This document shows, in pieces, positions 1-11,905 of a DNA stretch of 64,000 bases. This DNA is from Calendula officinalis (Eukaryota > Streptophyta > Magnoliopsida > Asterales > Asteraceae): positions 14,435,373-14,499,372 of the forward strand of contig OY970820.1 in assembly GCA_963853835.1 (NCBI GenBank), given 5' to 3'. The notes below the pieces were generated by a model, which was not told where the DNA came from, searched no databases, and was given only the letters and a program-made list of their open reading frames with translations. Positions within the stretch are counted from its first letter, which is position 1. Each line of letters opens with the position of its first letter. Made by a program: the position numbers and the translations under genes.

Positions 1-169
1 AATTTAATTGAATGAAAAGTATATATTCACATGAACCAATAAAGTTTTAGAATTTTGCTTGTGAAAACAATTACTGCAATCTTAACTCCTACCCACCATT
101 TTTTGCTTTAACATATTTATTGGCTATTATAAATAAATTGAAAAAAGAGTGATACTATTTTAACATATA
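1..169. other. AT-rich intergenic sequence
   Basis: No gene or recognisable element is visible. The last nine bases (161-169, taacatata) are the left target-site duplication of the Mutator-type element that follows. Confidence 0.6.
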
Positions 170-1286
170 GGGTAAATTACAGTTTTTGTCCCTGACTTAT
201 GGCCGATTCAGGGTTTTTGTCCCTAATGTTTTTTTGTCCGTTTTTTTGTCCTTTAAGTTTTTAAAATTCTGGAAATTTGTCATTTCGTCTATTTTTAGCC
301 GTTAACTGACGAAATTTTAGTCAATTTCCCCAAATTACCCCTATCATCATCATCATCAAAAAACCCTTTCAACCCAAATGTGTTCTTCATGTGTTCTTCA
401 AAGCTAGGTCTACAAACGAATGTGAAGGTCGGAGATTGATCGGAGATGGTGACCGGAGCTAAATCGAACACCCATTATCACCACCGCCACTGATTCATCA
501 CCACCACCACCACTGATTCATCACCACCACCACTGGTTCATCACCACCACCGCCATTGGTGGTCTTCTCAGATCTGAAACACCATCGCACCATCGCATCA
601 TTTTGAAATATTGATTTTTGTGAAGAAGAAGATTTCAATTACCAAAAATCAAAGTACCAAAGGCTGCTGGCACTCTGAATCACCAAACTACCAAAATCAC
701 TGTAATTAAAAAAAAGAGTAGATCTATTAAAAAAAACAACCATCATCGTCTTCAACTTCGATCTGAAAAAAAAGGTCACCGCACAAGGAAACAACAACCA
801 TCGTCGTCTTCTTCTTCTTCTTCTTTGGTACCGTCTTCGGAAACAATAACAACCATCGTCGTCTTCATCATCATCCTGGCAGATACATTCTTCACCACCA
901 CGTTTTCAGGACGCCGCACAAGGTTTCCGCCGACAGGAAGGGTGGTGCTGGTGGGGGTTCTGGTCGGAATCATGAGGGTAACAAAACCCCTAAGTTAATT
1001 TCGGGTTTGGGAAAGGTTTCAGATGCTGATTTGGTAGTAGGTGGTGGTGTTGGGGTTTAGGGTATGTGGGTGTTGGGGAAGAAGATGAAGAAGATGAAGA
1101 ATGGTGAAAAGGACTAAAATGCCCTCACATGCCTTGCATTTTTCGTCAGTTAACGGCTAAAAATAGACGGAAGGACAAATTTCCAGAATTTTTAAAAACT
1201 TAAAGGACAAAAAAACGGACAAAAAAACATTAGGGACAAAAACCCCGAATCGGCCATAGGTCAGGGACAAAAACTGTAATTTACCC
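170..1286. mobile_element. Non-autonomous Mutator-like element (MULE) with long terminal inverted repeats
   Basis: The left end (170 onward, gggtaaattacag) returns as its reverse complement at the right end (to 1286). The inverted match continues for about 140 bp on each side, including the blocks tttttgtccct and agccgttaactgacg. The flanks carry an identical 9-bp duplication, taacatata, at 161-169 and 1287-1295. A 9-bp duplication with long TIRs is the Mutator signature. The interior is rich in CAC/CAT triplets and has no transposase ORF, so the copy depends on a transposase elsewhere. Whether the interior is a captured host fragment (Pack-MULE) cannot be judged here. Confidence 0.9.
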
Positions 1287-1295
1287 TAACATATA

Positions 1296-1644
1296 TTTAT
1301 ACCAAATAAAATTTTTAGTCAAAGTCAGTTATTTTTTACCTTGGAAATTATGATCACAAATAATTAATTAACATGCTTTACATCATGCACCGGAAACAAC
1401 CACCCCTACCTCCGGCAAATTTCCGATGCGAGTGAGTTGATGGTGGTGGTTAACGTCAGAGTGTAATGGAGGTTGTGAGAGAATTCAGATAAAGAGATGG
1501 AAGTTTAGGTTGTGAACGAGATGATATAAAAATGACTTGCGACATTTTAGGGTTTAAATAAATGAGTTCGGATTTTAATTTCGGGTTTGGATTTTATAAA
1601 ATTTAAAGTGTTACTTAATTATTAGAAATTACGGGATATCCAAA
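1296..1644. other. Intergenic, no gene seen
   Basis: AT-rich sequence between two transposons. No ORF or RNA gene is supported. Confidence 0.5.
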
Positions 1645-1646
1645 TA

Positions 1647-1959
1647 CTTCCTCCGTATCAAAATAAGTGACACAAATTGGTTTACACGTTTTTTGAGGTA
1701 AAAGATTAAAGTAGAGGTTATAATAGATTAAAGTACATAATTAGTGGAGAAGGGGTCCCACTTTTCTTGAATAAAATGATATTAATGAGTTTTATAAGTA
1801 AAAGTAAGGGTATAAGAGTAATTTCATTGTATTAAAGTGGATAGTTAGTGGGTATGGGTCCCACTATTTTTACCAAATAAGGAAACTTTTCAAAGTGTGT
1901 CACTTATTTTGATACACCCCAAAATGGAAAGTGTGTCACTTATTTTGATACGGAGGAAG
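1647..1959. mobile_element. Stowaway-like MITE (Tc1/mariner type)
   Basis: The element starts cttcctccgtatcaaaataa (1647) and ends with the reverse complement, tattttgatacggaggaag (1959). TA dinucleotides at 1645-1646 and 1960-1961 form the expected TA target duplication. It is 313 bp with no ORF. The CTCCGT-type termini and TA duplication fit Stowaway elements mobilised by mariner-like transposases. A second copy with a clear left end only lies near 31824. Confidence 0.88.
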
Positions 1960-1961
1960 TA

Positions 1962-2717
1962 GTACTTTGGATGTCCAAATAGTCAATCCTTAAAAAAATG
2001 TCATCACAAATATCAGTTTTATTTTCTTATATAACTGAAGTGACAAACTTAAATTTACATAAATAATTATATAAGTTAGAAATTTTAAACAAGTACAAAT
2101 ATCCTCCAAACTATTATTAAAACGACATCATATTTTCTATAACATGACTCTAACCTACGACCATATGGCAATAGGAAATATATTTTAATACTTTTATATC
2201 GTTAGACTATAAACACTTCAATTATTAAATAAGTTAGATGAGTAGATGTATCTTTGTCACACATAAGTACACGGCCACAAGTTTAAAACTCCGGACATTC
2301 ACATAACCACAGTTGCTAGGTTAATCAAGTATGTTTCACACATTATGGATGTGCAAGTGAGTGCATGTGGGTTAGTTCACTACAACCGAAATGAAAGTGT
2401 GTATTAATACCAGGAAGACTAATTTGATCTTGTTAAATGATGTTTATAAAATAATACATCTTCCTAAGTTATTATATGTTTGGTTTCCCCACAACCGTTT
2501 GAACTTTAAATGTTGAACTTTTAGGTTATCATGTCTCATAAGTTATAAAGTTCTTGACAAATATCAGTCGTGTTAAATTGGTTTGAGTGGTTTGATTGAT
2601 GATTCTTTTAAACACAGTTTATGAGTTATATCAAAAAATTAAATATCTATGTTAATATGTACAATTAATTAAACCTTATTCTTAATTTGATATGGTTCCA
2701 ACTTGAATTCAAACCCG
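1962..2717. other. Intergenic, no gene seen
   Basis: AT-rich non-coding sequence with no supported gene. Positions 2718-2725 are the left target duplication of the next element. Confidence 0.5.
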
Positions 2718-2725
2718 ATTCCAAC

Positions 2726-3148
2726 CAAGGTTCCAGAAAGCGTAAGGCGTGGCGTGGCGGCAACATCAAGCCTCAAGCCATGGCGAACCATGGCGGGCCG
2801 TGGCGTTTTTCAAGGCGTGAATTAACGCGACAATATTTTTATATAATTTATTTATATACGTATATCAAATTAAAAAAATTATAAATCTATTGATTTATAT
2901 AACAATTCATATATAAAATTCACAAAAAGTGTTCAATCCAAATTTATAATTATATATGTCATCAATTTTTTTTTTTAAAATTCAATTTTTCCAGCCGCCT
3001 TACAAAAAACTCGCTATAAGGCGCGCCTTAACGCGCCATATCACGCCTTATCTCACGCCACGCCTAGCCTAGCCGCCATGGTCTGTTTCGTAACGTCGAC
3101 GCCGCGCCTCACGCCTTGGCGGCGCCAAGCGCGCCTTTTAGAACCTTG
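2726..3148. mobile_element. hAT-type non-autonomous element with GC-rich fold-back arms
   Basis: The 8-bp duplication attccaac occurs at 2718-2725 and 3149-3156. The termini are inverted: caaggttccagaaagcg at the left and, read on the other strand, caaggttctaaaagg at the right. Subterminal arms of about 130 bp are rich in GGCG/CGCC words (aaggcgtggcg at the left, cgccacgcc at the right) and could pair. The centre is AT-rich and non-coding. An 8-bp duplication indicates hAT; no transposase is encoded. A more decayed relative lies at about 30270-30680. Confidence 0.85.
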
Positions 3149-3156
3149 ATTCCAAC

Positions 3157-4476
3157 TGTGATACTTACTAATACTTCAGTTTTTATCAAATCAGCGTCAC
3201 ATCAGCTAACACTACAAATGACATTCAACCAACACATATATGTCAACAATACTCATTCACATAATACTTTATAGAGTTAATTACACGGATGGTCCTTTAA
3301 CTTTGAAGCAGATTTCACCGATGGTCCTTTAGTTTCAAAAATTACACTGATGGTCCTTTATTTTGAAAGGTTTTTCATCAGTAGTACTTTAGGGTAACAT
3401 ACGTGTATTTGGGTTGTTAAGTGAAAGCACGTGACTGTCACGTGAGGGGTTGCCCGGGCAACCTTATGCACCATACTAGGTCTACCCATTGGTTGTATAA
3501 TTGTATTTGCAAGTTAATTTCCCATGACAACTTTTACATTATATACCACATAATAAAAATATTACTGTAAACTATACAAATATATAAAACATCAATTTTG
3601 ATAGATCTATTAAAATAACATGACTACATTTATCACCCCCTAATTGTATGGAATCGCGGGCTACACCGTCCAGACAAGGTGGGCCCTACTCCCCCATTTT
3701 CCATTCGTCCCTACTGCTCTCACGGGACTTATTTATCCACAATTTCACCATTTACTTTACACCACTTTCATAAATGCGCCACTACTTTTCTGTTAATTAC
3801 AAAACAACCCTTCATTTGTATTTCCAGTCAACTTTAACTCCATCTAATCTTGGTACATGTTAAAAGATGTGTATGATTTAGCAAACTCATTAAATTTGTC
3901 GAAACAAAATAACGTGATTGTTTTTTAGCTAGGTTAGGTCTCTTTTAGCATGCCGATGGGTCGAGAAATTTACAAATCAAGTTATTAATATTATCGAACT
4001 ATCTGTTTTAGTTAAATTAATAATTATATATTTATAGCAAACATGTATGATAAGAAGTAAAAGAAAGCTAATTGTGTTTATACAAGAAGATTATGCTGCG
4101 TTATTTAGTTTATTTCTCATTGAAAAGGACATTAATGAGATCTCGAAAAAAATTGTGCTCTTAAACTTCCCCTTTTTTCTTGATTGGAAAAAAAATAAGT
4201 TTAGTAAAGAGAGGTGATTATTACAAAACAATTTTTTCTATTCATAATAATTTTATATTAAAAGAAAATGATACCCTTAGTAAAAAGAATAAAATGTAAA
4301 ATGTGATAAAAATAAAGAAAAGATATTATCATTTCCCTTCCCAAAAGTATGGCGGCAATTAGCACATGCCATTCCTTTTAGAACATGCAACGAGACACTT
4401 GCTTTTCGAGCCCAGTGGGCTTTTTTCTTCCTATGAGGGCTCAGTTCTAAAATTTCAGTAATATTTAACCCAAAGA
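3157..4476. other. Intergenic, with a fragment of a 'ggtccttta' repeat
   Basis: At about 3274-3400 the words ttacacggatggtcc and gatggtccttta recur three times. They resemble the termini of the repeats at 50323 and 51030 and may be a Mutator-like remnant. The rest is AT-rich, with no gene supported. Confidence 0.45.
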
Positions 4477-5817
4477 TCTCTATCTCTGCTACATTATAAA
4501 ATATCTAGGATCTTTCTATAAGAGTGGGGATCCATAGAAAAGCATTACTAAATAAAGAATATAAATTGAAGTAGGGAGGGCTTCCTTCCCCACCATTCCG
4601 GCCTATTATTGATAGGGATTTTACCGATGCTAGGAATAATTTAAAGCCCTTAGATCATAAAATCAAGGGATCAGATGATATGATTAAAAAACGAGCGTAT
4701 ACATTAATTAGGGTGGGGGATCTGAATAGAAATATATGCTGGAGGGGTAGTATTGTAAAAATGGCAATCTCTCACCAAGCAACAATTACGTTGTCACACT
4801 CAAGGCGATTTAGGGTTTCAAACGTAAATTGTATCTCTCCCACAAATGAAAACGATGATTCTCGCTCTCACACGAACAAAGGCGATTCAATATAGGGTTT
4901 TAATCGGGGGTTTCAATCAAATAGTTTTTTTAAAAGCTTCTTCATAACTGGGCGAATTCAGGTGATTTCGCACAGTTGAAAAGGCGATTCCAACACAGAT
5001 TAGTTCAGTTGAAAGGGCGATTTCAACACAGATTAGTTGACGAATGAAGAAGAAATAGACGAGTAAGTTTATTTACCATAATATGTAGGAAACGTATTTT
5101 GATTTTGTTGAATTTCAATCTGCTCGTATTTGGTGGTATTAATCCTTTTGTTTTCAAAAAAATAGAGCAATTTTTATGACTTTGCTGTCAAATCTCGCAC
5201 TCTAGAAATAGAATTTGATGTGGATTTTAAAAATTGTTAGAAGCTATGGTCAACTACCTCAAATGTTTAATGTATTTTGATGAAATATGTTGGCATTCAA
5301 TTTTTTAGGAATCCAAAAGAGTGCATATTTTAGATACGTTTGAGATTAGAAAGAAGTTATAATTCTTAATCTGTCAACTTTGATTTCAATTCAACAATTT
5401 GGACTTTGGACTTACTTTTTATTTTTCTTCACAATAGAAAGTGATAATGCCCAAGAGATTACATGACACCGAAAACTAAATGATGCTACCATATTTCAGT
5501 CCTGTTCTCGGTTCTTGGTTTTCCAGATATTTAGTTTTCTGGTTTACTGGTTCGGTTCGGTCCGGTTCCGGAACCAAACACACCCCTAGGTTTATGTATT
5601 TAGAATATTGTTTTCGTCGTTTAATTTATGGCACTAATTTTGATTGGATTGTTTTGGATTTTTTTTGTGTAATTTAAGTATATTTGGATTATTTATAGAT
5701 TGTTTATACATTACATTTTGTAGTGGATAAAAGAGCAAAAACACGTAATTCTACAAGATGGGCTACGATGCAATCAAGGGCTCGTAAGGATGGAAAAATA
5801 AAAATGAGTACAAGCAT

Positions 5818-5876
5818 AGGTGGTTGGTTGTTTTTTAGGTGGTTGGTTGTTTTTTAGGTGGTTGGGTGCTTTTTGT
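5818..5876 (+). repeat. Short tandem repeat, about 20-bp unit x 3
   Basis: The unit aggtggttggttgtttttt occurs twice exactly and a third time with changes. No coding role is visible. Confidence 0.7.
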
Positions 5877-6109
5877 TGATATGGATTGATGGATAGTTAT
5901 AGAACTAATCTAGATTTTTATTGTTAGGGCTTTTTCGTATTGGTTTTAATATAGATTACAAGTGTTCATGATACATGAAAATGAATTAATGATAGTTGGT
6001 TGTTTTATTATTTTTCTTTGTATTGATTATAATAGTGGATAGAGAAAGTGCATGTATATTAGAATTCATGAAGTGTTGATGACACATGAAAAAGAAAACA
6101 TAAAATGGG

Positions 6110-7620
6110 AATGACGGGATAAAATGAAAATGCAAATGCAATTGCAATTATGAAAATGCAAATGCAACTTCCATTGCAAGTATTTCAAACAGAACCAGAA
6201 TGTAAAGTTGCAGGGAATAACCACATGATATGAAAATGAGATTACGACTGTGAAAATTCAATTGCAATTGTAAGTGTGAAAATGCAAATGCCAATTTTCA
6301 AAACAGGTGATTAAAAATTCAAGGTATAATTATATTTATGAAAATGAAAAAAAAATGTACAATAATGAAAATGGTAATGCAAATCAATATTTGGAACAAA
6401 ACCAATATTTATAAGGTCAGAGAATAACTACATAAAATGCAACTGCAAGTATGAAAATGCAAATGCAACTACAAGTATGAAAATGAAAATGCAACTGATA
6501 GTATTTAAAATAGAATAAGAATGTAAAATTTCAGGGAATAACTACATAAAATGAAATTGAAAAACCAAATATGAAAATGCAAATGACAATTTTCAAAACA
6601 GCTGGTTAGAAATTTAGGGAATAACTATATTTAATGAAAAAGAAAAATAGGTGTAAAAATGAAAATGCAAAACCCCGTATTTGAAACAGAGCAAATATGT
6701 ATAGGTTCACGGAATAACTACATAAATTGAAAATGCAAATGTAATTACGAAATACAAATGCAATCTTAATTATGACAATGCAAATGCAACATCAATGTAT
6801 GAAAATGCAAATGCAACTGACATTATTTAAAACATAACCAGTAGGTAAAATTTTAGGGAATGATTACATAAAATGAAAATGTAATTTAAATGCAATATTT
6901 GAAGCAGAACTAGTATTTAAAATTCAATGGAATAAATAGATATAATGGAAATTCAAACGTGAAAGTATTTTTAACTACATTTGGTAAGACTATAAAACAA
7001 AATCATAAAAAACTAATGTGTCACTCAAGAAAATCTTGCATCATCGTTTGCTCGTTGCATTTTTTTTCTTTGCATCTTCTACTTTTTTCCTTTCTAGATG
7101 AGTGTGAATATTGTGCGAATCATAGCTGTCGCAGTATCCACACTTTCTCCCTATTTATATTTAAAAATACCCTTTTCACGCGAACTAGTAATATTTTTCT
7201 TTAACTTACTTCCTTTATTGCGAATACATTGAGGGGCATGTATATAAACTATATCCGGCTCTCACCACCTAACATATCACTAAAAAACTCATCATTTCCA
7301 ATGCAACTGCAAGTATGAAAATGCAAATGTCATTATTTCAAACAATTGTTTAAAATTTTAAGGAATAACTAGGTATACTAAAGATGAAAATGTAAATGCA
7401 AATGCATGTGCATCTTTGAAAATGCAAATGCAAATGAAAAAACCAGTATTCAAAACATTTGGTAGAAAGTTCAAAAAATAACTACATAAAATGAAAATGC
7501 ATCTACATGTATGAAAATGCAAATGCCACTATCTGAAACAACTGTTTAAAATTTCAAGGAATTACTAGGCATAATTAAATGCAAATGCAAGTGCAACTAT
7601 AAGTATGAAAATGGAAATTT
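6110..7620 (+). repeat. Degenerate tandem repeat with ATGCAAATGCAA blocks
   Basis: A compound unit of roughly 70-140 bp recurs about eleven times. One part is a run of gaaaatgcaaatgcaa words. The other is a degenerate spacer of the form tttcaaaacag...ggaataactacataaaatg. Spacers begin near 6180, 6298, 6390, 6500, 6590, 6688, 6830, 6899, 7334, 7450 and 7535. A different sequence (about 6950-7290) interrupts the array. It lies inside the candidate Helitron. There is no coding potential. Confidence 0.75.
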
Positions 7621-8739
7621 TGAAGAATTTTGTATCCTTATTTTGTTAAATTCCAAAAATTAAATGATTCAAAGTAGCAACTAAGAAAACATGTAAACGA
7701 AAAAACTAAGAAAAATCATAAGAACACTGATTCACCATCTTCATAGATTACAAAACTAACAAAACACAAGCAAAAAATCCATACAAATTTGACAAAAATA
7801 TGAATATGCAATTAAACATTGATTCAACATCTTCCCCTATATCAAAATCATCAAACAAATACAACTAATCCAAAATGCAAATCAACATTGATTTTACCAT
7901 TTTCCCCAATTTCAACATCAGTAAAATAGATACATTAACTTCGGAATATGGACCAATTACAAAAATAATTCATCATATTAAACATACTTATCAACAAAAC
8001 TACAAAAACAAATATGAATATTGATTATCAGCATATCATACACAAACATTATTCAATTATACTAAAATAGCGTATCATACACAAACCAAATTACCATCGC
8101 AATGAAGTTCTGGTTCAAATCATATTCGGTAGCGCATGAAGAAATTAAAAGAAGAAGTAAAAACTTCGAAGGAATTGAAGCATGTATTGATCCAGTTCAG
8201 ATCTGCGACCTACCTGGAGCTGAACCGATCGGTTCAATCTGATTCAAGTTACTTGCGAAATTGAGATAAGGAGTTGAAGGAGGTATCGAATTGAAGCAAG
8301 TACATGCGACTAAAGCATATTTTTCGTGCAGATCTGGTTAAAATATGGTTCAAATCTGGTCCGTAATGGTCAAAATTGGAAGGATTTAATTAGGGTTCGT
8401 ACCTGAAGCAAAATAGGACATCGTACCTGGTTCGTATGTAGTGCTAATTGAGGAATTGTGGAGGAAACTATTGATGGAGTTGTGAGAGCTGTGAGAGAGA
8501 TCTGGTGAAGAAGATGAACATGGAAAATGAAAAAAACACACACAAGAATGAGGGAAATTGAAAAAAACGGTAAATGTTATTGGAGGGTAAAATGACAATC
8601 ATGCCCTTAAACTCCCTTGAATCTCTTAATTAAATCAATTCTCTAAATTGCTTCTTTAACTTCTCTAAATAAGTTAACTTCTTTCTTGATCCATATTCCT
8701 TTCTATAAATAGTAGCATGAAAATTCAGTTAATTTCTTG

Positions 8740-8900
8740 CTATTTTGGAAATACACGTGTTTATAAAAAAATTGAATGCTAACGGATTCGAACCCTGGTA
8801 CTCGTACTTATAAGCAGACAACACAGCCAACTGATTTAACAAGCTAGACACGCATTGTTTGAGACTCCAAGCCTTATGAATAAACACCCGGCTCCATGGG
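8740..8900 (-). mobile_element. SINE-like, tRNA-derived element (minus strand)
   Basis: On the minus strand the B-box word GGTTCGAATCC (8784-8794) lies about 40 bp downstream of an A-box-like stretch (8826-8845, TTAAATCAGTTGGC). This is the spacing of an RNA polymerase III internal promoter. There is no acceptor-stem pairing, so it is not a functional tRNA gene. The limits are approximate because no target duplication was found. Confidence 0.5.
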
Positions 8901-10454
8901 CCAATAAAGACTTTTTCAAAAACGCCACCGCCCTCACGGGCCAAATACATCGTATCCCTGGTGCTGAGTTTCTTGGACAATGAATGGTTTTTCAAATTGG
9001 GAAATGAAACGACTACAAGATTTGAAATCAAGCAATCTAAGTTTAATTTGTCTTGGTATTTCAGTCGGCATATCTATCTCCCCCATCTTCAATCTCATGA
9101 ACCTCTCGGGTAAATTCCTCATTCTCTATCCGTTTCTACATTTTTTTTTATCTTCATACTCTACCATAATATTGCTCATATATTTAGCTGTAATTGGGTT
9201 CTAAATCGCTTCAAATTTTGTACAGTTGAGCTGGTTTTACAGATCTAGGGTTTACATTCAAGTGGGTTAGTTTTGAACATTCGTAACTTGTTATTTTGTG
9301 TAATTTTTCGTAACTTGGTTCTAAATCGCTTCAAATATGATTATTAAACTTTGATTGTTTGTCAAAATCTGATCCAATATCTCAGTTTTAGATATAATGT
9401 TGTTCAGAACTTAGATTGTTTGGCAAAAAGTGATTATTAAACTTTGATTATTGCTTTATGCTCTGGAATGCTGTAATATGTGGGTAAATGAACTGTGTTT
9501 TACTAATATTAATAAAAGACGATTTTTTTCTTGAAAACATGTGTTTATTAACCGACTGATTTTATTTTCATTACAATCCAGTTGACACTCCTTGGGATGG
9601 AGGTGAGTGCTCATTGCTTTGTCCATTTATTTGAGCATCGTGTAGAATAATTCATGCACTGGTGGTGTTCAGATCAACAAAGTTCTGCCCAAGCTCCATC
9701 ATCCAATGTTGCCGAGGTTGTTTTTTAATGATTCATGACATATTATACGTGATTGAATTAATATTAATCCTTCGTTTTATATGTTACAATCTATTTGTTT
9801 TCAGTAGTTGTAAACATTTATTTGAAATTGATTCACCATTGGTTCATACAGATGATGAGACTTACATGAAATTGCTGTATCTAAATAACCGAAAAAGGTT
9901 TATTTGTTTACCTCATTTTTGTTTATCTTATTGTTAGATATATTGGACAGAGTTTTCTATGAATATAGCTTTCTTGATTAGTCAACAATAAATCTTTTTT
10001 TTCCCTTTGACATTGTGATTGGTTCTATGATGATTAACTTTTTTGTGGTTTTAATTTGAGGTTGGTGGTGTTTTTTTCCCTTTTTGATGATTAACTTTTG
10101 CTGAAGAACATGTGAATAATTTAGTGGTAAAAATTTTTAATGATACTAAAAGTGGCATAATGGTTGAGTCAAATCGAGTTGTTTTTATTGCACGATGAAA
10201 TGGGCCGGGTTGTTTTTATTGCATGACGAAATGGGTCGGGTTGACCTACAAGCCTTTTTTTTCCACTATCATCTACCATTTGGTCGCCTACAAATATGGT
10301 CACAGGTACTTGCTGCCGCATTGCGCGGGTACTACTAGTAAATTAATCATGACTTGAGATTACAGCAACAATTTGTCATAATCTAAAATTCCAATAAAAC
10401 TATTTAGAAGGTTGTTTGTATTTCAAATCCTTTCAACCCGTTTAACCCAATTAA

Positions 10455-10551
10455 GGGCATGTTTGAGAAAGCTTATTTAATGAGCTTATTTGTTAGCTTG
10501 AATTTGCAAGCTTATTAAGTTAATAATCTTAAAGCTTTTCCAAATATGCTT
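10455..10551. mobile_element. Short Tourist-like MITE
   Basis: Imperfect inverted ends (gggcatgtttgagaaagctt against aaagcatatttggaaaagct) are flanked by TAA at 10452-10454 and 10552-10554. The 3-bp TAA duplication is typical of PIF/Harbinger elements. The element is 97 bp with no ORF. Confidence 0.5.
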
Positions 10552-10599
10552 TAAGATAGAACATAACATAAAATTTTACAAGTAAACTAGTCAAAATTG

Positions 10600-11905
10600 T
10601 GAACCCTCAAGATTTATTAATGATAGAGATAAAAAGTCATCAAACAACAAACACTGCCTAGAACTAGGTATGAACATTTGGTAGCATATTACTGAACCAA
10701 ATGTTGGGTTTTCTATGCATCTAGCCACACTTTGCTTAAGGCGGAAATCAAAAGCAACTTGGTAGAACATTGACCCGATTAAAAACTTTTGGACCGTTAG
10801 GTTTACAACTCTAAAGCAACTAGATATTTAATGTAATTAAATAGATCAATTCGAATAACTTACTTGTTCTTCGCGAATTGGAGAACTAGATAAACCTTGT
10901 GATCTAGTATGAGCCAGATCAAATAACGCACTAGGATTCAAGCAAGAATCCCTCTATCGTATCACACCCAAGGTTGGTCACGAACGAGACGATGTACCAC
11001 GAGGTAGTACAAAGCACCCTTGAGAAACTTGCACCGAAAGCAAATCGAAAACACCTTTCGATTCCGGCGGGCGGCGGCGCTACGGCGGAGGCGGCGGCGG
11101 ACGGTGGTTCGACGACGGCGGTCGAATGGTGGTGGTGTGTGTTCGGCCGAATAGGGAGCAACACAAAGAGGTACAAGTGATTAAGTGTTTAGGTTAATAC
11201 CCTTAACCTTTATTTATACTTGGCCAAACCTAATTAGAGTCAAACTCTAATTAGTTCCAAGCCCACCATCTATTAAGCCCACAAGTATTATTAAACTATT
11301 AATCCAATACTTGTGGCCCAATACCATTAACTAGTTAATTACCCATTAACTAGTTTAGCCCGTCTAGCCCGATAGTCTATTTAATTAAACTATTAATTAA
11401 ACACTACGTTATTTCTCGTGTTCGTTGACGCCTCGAGGGCAACCCGAATAGGACTCTAAAATACCCGAACCGAAATACCGGTTTATTTGATGTGTTGGAC
11501 ACTCTTTCCAACACCAAATCCATACTGAATCTGCACCAACCGAATACATACAATATGGTATTCGGTATTCACGATTGGCCCTTTTCGGCATTCGGTACTA
11601 TATCACCACATACTTTCGACGAAAAGTAAAATCGGTTGCAGTATGGTCACCCTAACTAGAACGAGCTCAAGGTAATTAAATTCACTCATAAATGGTAATT
11701 CTTAGCAAAATCTACATGTCTCATGAATCTCTTTATCCTTGAAGATTAAACAATAATCAAAGTTGCAAATTGTCCCCCAAGATCCTACCTCTTGAATTAT
11801 AATATTAAACATAATTCTTGATTATTGTTTCACAAGTAAAAATGATACAAATTCTAATCTTAAAGAAGTATTCTTACTTGTTTACCTATCGCCCATTAAT
11901 CTTCC
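10600..11905 (-). other. No intact gene; promoter-like, LTR-like stretch on the minus strand
   Basis: A GC-rich pocket (about 11060-11160) lies in AT-rich DNA. On the minus strand a TATAAATA box (about 11206-11216) precedes a proline/alanine-rich open stretch, then a splice-donor-like GTAAGT near 10865. This layout suits an LTR or a transcribed 5' leader, but no terminal repeats or target duplication could be set. The short ORFs in both frames are not convincing genes. Confidence 0.3.

Larger units (their letters stand above)
4477..10338 (+). mobile_element. Candidate non-autonomous Helitron, about 5.9 kb
   Basis: The proposed left end is TCTCTATCTCTGCTAC at 4477, preceded by A. The right end is CTAG (10335-10338) followed by T, with a GC-rich hairpin just upstream (gtacttgctgccgcattgcgcgggtac). 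Helitrons begin with TC, end with CTRR after a short hairpin, insert between A and T, and make no duplication; all four fit. The same 3' signature, gccgcattgcgcgggta then CTAGT, ends at 45762. No Rep/helicase ORF is seen, so the element would be non-autonomous. The 3' end is well supported; pairing it with this 5' end is inference, and nested elements may be present. Confidence 0.5.

Noticed and set aside
6959..7204. 81-aa ORF in the repeat array
   Set aside because: It lies in the non-repeat interruption, with low-complexity Phe/Ser/Leu content and no supporting context.
8784..8845. A tRNA gene on the minus strand
   Set aside because: A- and B-box-like words are present but no cloverleaf stems can be drawn; a SINE head fits better.
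8980..9204. Overlapping opposite-strand ORFs as a gene
   Set aside because: No family resemblance on either strand; possibly part of a captured fragment in the Helitron candidate.
10931..11180. Ala/Pro/His-rich ORFs on both strands
   Set aside because: They come from GC-rich trinucleotide-like DNA that is open in opposite frames; no domain is seen.
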